From Ruminococcaceae bacterium UBA4958 (lineage in GTDB: Bacteria; Bacillota; Clostridia; Oscillospirales; Acutalibacteraceae), in assembly GCA_002397355.1 (NCBI GenBank), contig DHAI01000002.1, forward strand, positions 38,928 to 45,576: a DNA stretch of 6,649 bases. The letters are read 5' to 3'. The position numbers and the translations under genes are program-made. Shown here piece after piece: positions 6,332 to 6,649 of this stretch (its first letter is position 1; each line of letters opens with the position of its first letter). The notes under the pieces are model-generated. The model made no database searches. It saw only the letters and a list, made by a program, of their open reading frames with translations, and was not told the origin of the DNA.

Positions 6332-6411
6332 GAGGGACTCGCTTTTCCAGGCATTTCGCCCCGGCGGCCGAAAGAAAATTGCGGAAAATGATGAATCGAG
6401 GGACTCGTTTT
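6332..6411 (+). repeat. Pair of short direct repeats before purC
   Basis: GAGGGACTCG followed by CTTT (6332-6345) recurs as GAGGGACTCG followed by TTTT (6398-6411): 14 bp with one mismatch, 66 bp apart. The second copy contains the purC ribosome binding site (GAGGG, 6398-6402) and runs into its TTG start. The first copy also has a good SD-like GGAGGG (6331-6336) but no gene of its own. It could be a duplicated leader segment or a regulator site. Confidence 0.55.
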
Positions 6412-6649
6412 GGAAAAGAAAGAACAGCTCTATGAAGGAAAAGCCAAGAAGGTTTTTGCAACGAATGATCCGGATGCCTGCATCGTGGATTACAAGGACG
6501 ACGCGACCGCGTTCAACGGCCTGAAAAAGGGCACCATCGCCGGCAAGGGCGTCATCAACAACAAGATGTCCAACTACCTGTTCCGGCTGCTGGAGAAACA
6601 CGGAATCCCCACGCACTTTGTCCGGCAGCTCAGCGACCGGGAGACGCTC
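6410..6649 (+). CDS. purC: SAICAR synthetase (phosphoribosylaminoimidazole-succinocarboxamide synthase), N-terminal part
   Basis: PurC joins aspartate to CAIR using ATP in the purine biosynthesis pathway, in the cytosol. The 80 residues present begin [16 protein letters not shown], carrying the YEGKAK nucleotide-binding segment (8-13). They continue with [11 protein letters not shown] (27-37), [16 protein letters not shown] (40-54) and [17 protein letters not shown] up to the window edge. All of this matches the PurC N-terminus; the full protein should be about 235 residues, so roughly two thirds lies to the right. The start is TTG: an in-frame stop lies at 6392-6394 and no other start codon follows before 6410. 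GAGGG (6398-6402) is placed 7 nt upstream. The gene is not interrupted within the window. Further pur genes may follow, but that cannot be seen. Confidence 0.95.
   Translation, partial: MEKKEQLYEGKAKKVFATNDPDACIVDYKDDATAFNGLKKGTIAGKGVINNKMSNYLFRLLEKHGIPTHFVRQLSDRETL

Noticed and set aside
6284..6409. Possible purine or PRPP riboswitch before purC
   Set aside because: I see none of the conserved junction or loop sequences of the purine riboswitch, no ykkC-like motif, and no terminator with alternative pairing.
6280..6435. A 51-codon frame starting with GTG that overlaps the dapL stop and the purC start
   Set aside because: Weak ribosome binding site, Arg-rich low-complexity product, overlap with purC by 26 bp, and no resemblance to a known protein.
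5033..6616. A 527-codon open frame on the minus strand opposite dapL and the start of purC
   Set aside because: Same antisense artefact: composition is a mirror of the dapL coding frame, with no recognisable domain.

Overview
This 6.6 kb window looks like chromosomal DNA from a GC-rich member of the Clostridia (Firmicutes); Oscillospiraceae or a related lineage is my best guess. The grounds are a BofA-type protein tail at the left edge, a split (two-subunit) transketolase, a GSI-alpha glutamine synthetase of Bacillus type followed by an ANTAR regulator, the aminotransferase (DapL) route to diaminopimelate, AGGAGG-like ribosome binding sites and consensus sigma-A promoters. All recognisable genes are on the + strand and cover about 90% of the window. 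I see no mobile element, CRISPR array, tRNA, rRNA or prophage trace.

Layout from left to right: (1) the last 30 codons of a bofA-like gene, followed by palindromes and a hairpin that probably end its transcript; (2) a promoter (TTGAAT-17-TATAAT) and the abutting pair of transketolase N- and C-terminal subunit genes, closed by a clear rho-independent terminator at 2075-2107; (3) a near-consensus promoter (TTGACA-17-TAAAAT), a short leader with a GC hairpin, then glnA (TTG start), an ANTAR-domain protein and dapF, closely spaced and probably one operon; (4) a second strong promoter whose extended -10 includes the dapF stop codon, driving dapL (TTG start); (5) a 126-bp spacer with a short direct repeat, then the first 80 codons of purC (TTG start), cut by the window edge.

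The genes are central metabolism with a nitrogen theme. Transketolase supplies pentose phosphates and erythrose 4-phosphate. Glutamine synthetase assimilates ammonium. DapL and DapF make LL- and then meso-diaminopimelate for cell wall and lysine. PurC works in purine synthesis, a pathway that uses glutamine in other steps. The ANTAR protein sits between glnA and dapF and is probably an RNA-binding antiterminator linked to nitrogen status. Its receiver-like domain has lost the phosphoacceptor aspartate, the acidic pair and the conserved lysine, so conventional two-component phosphorylation is unlikely.

I did not find a clearly new system. The points most worth following are the degenerate receiver-ANTAR protein in a glnA-dapF operon with no recognisable ANTAR RNA target nearby, the glnA leader hairpin that touches a Shine-Dalgarno-like motif, the promoter overlapping the dapF stop codon, and the repeat upstream of purC.
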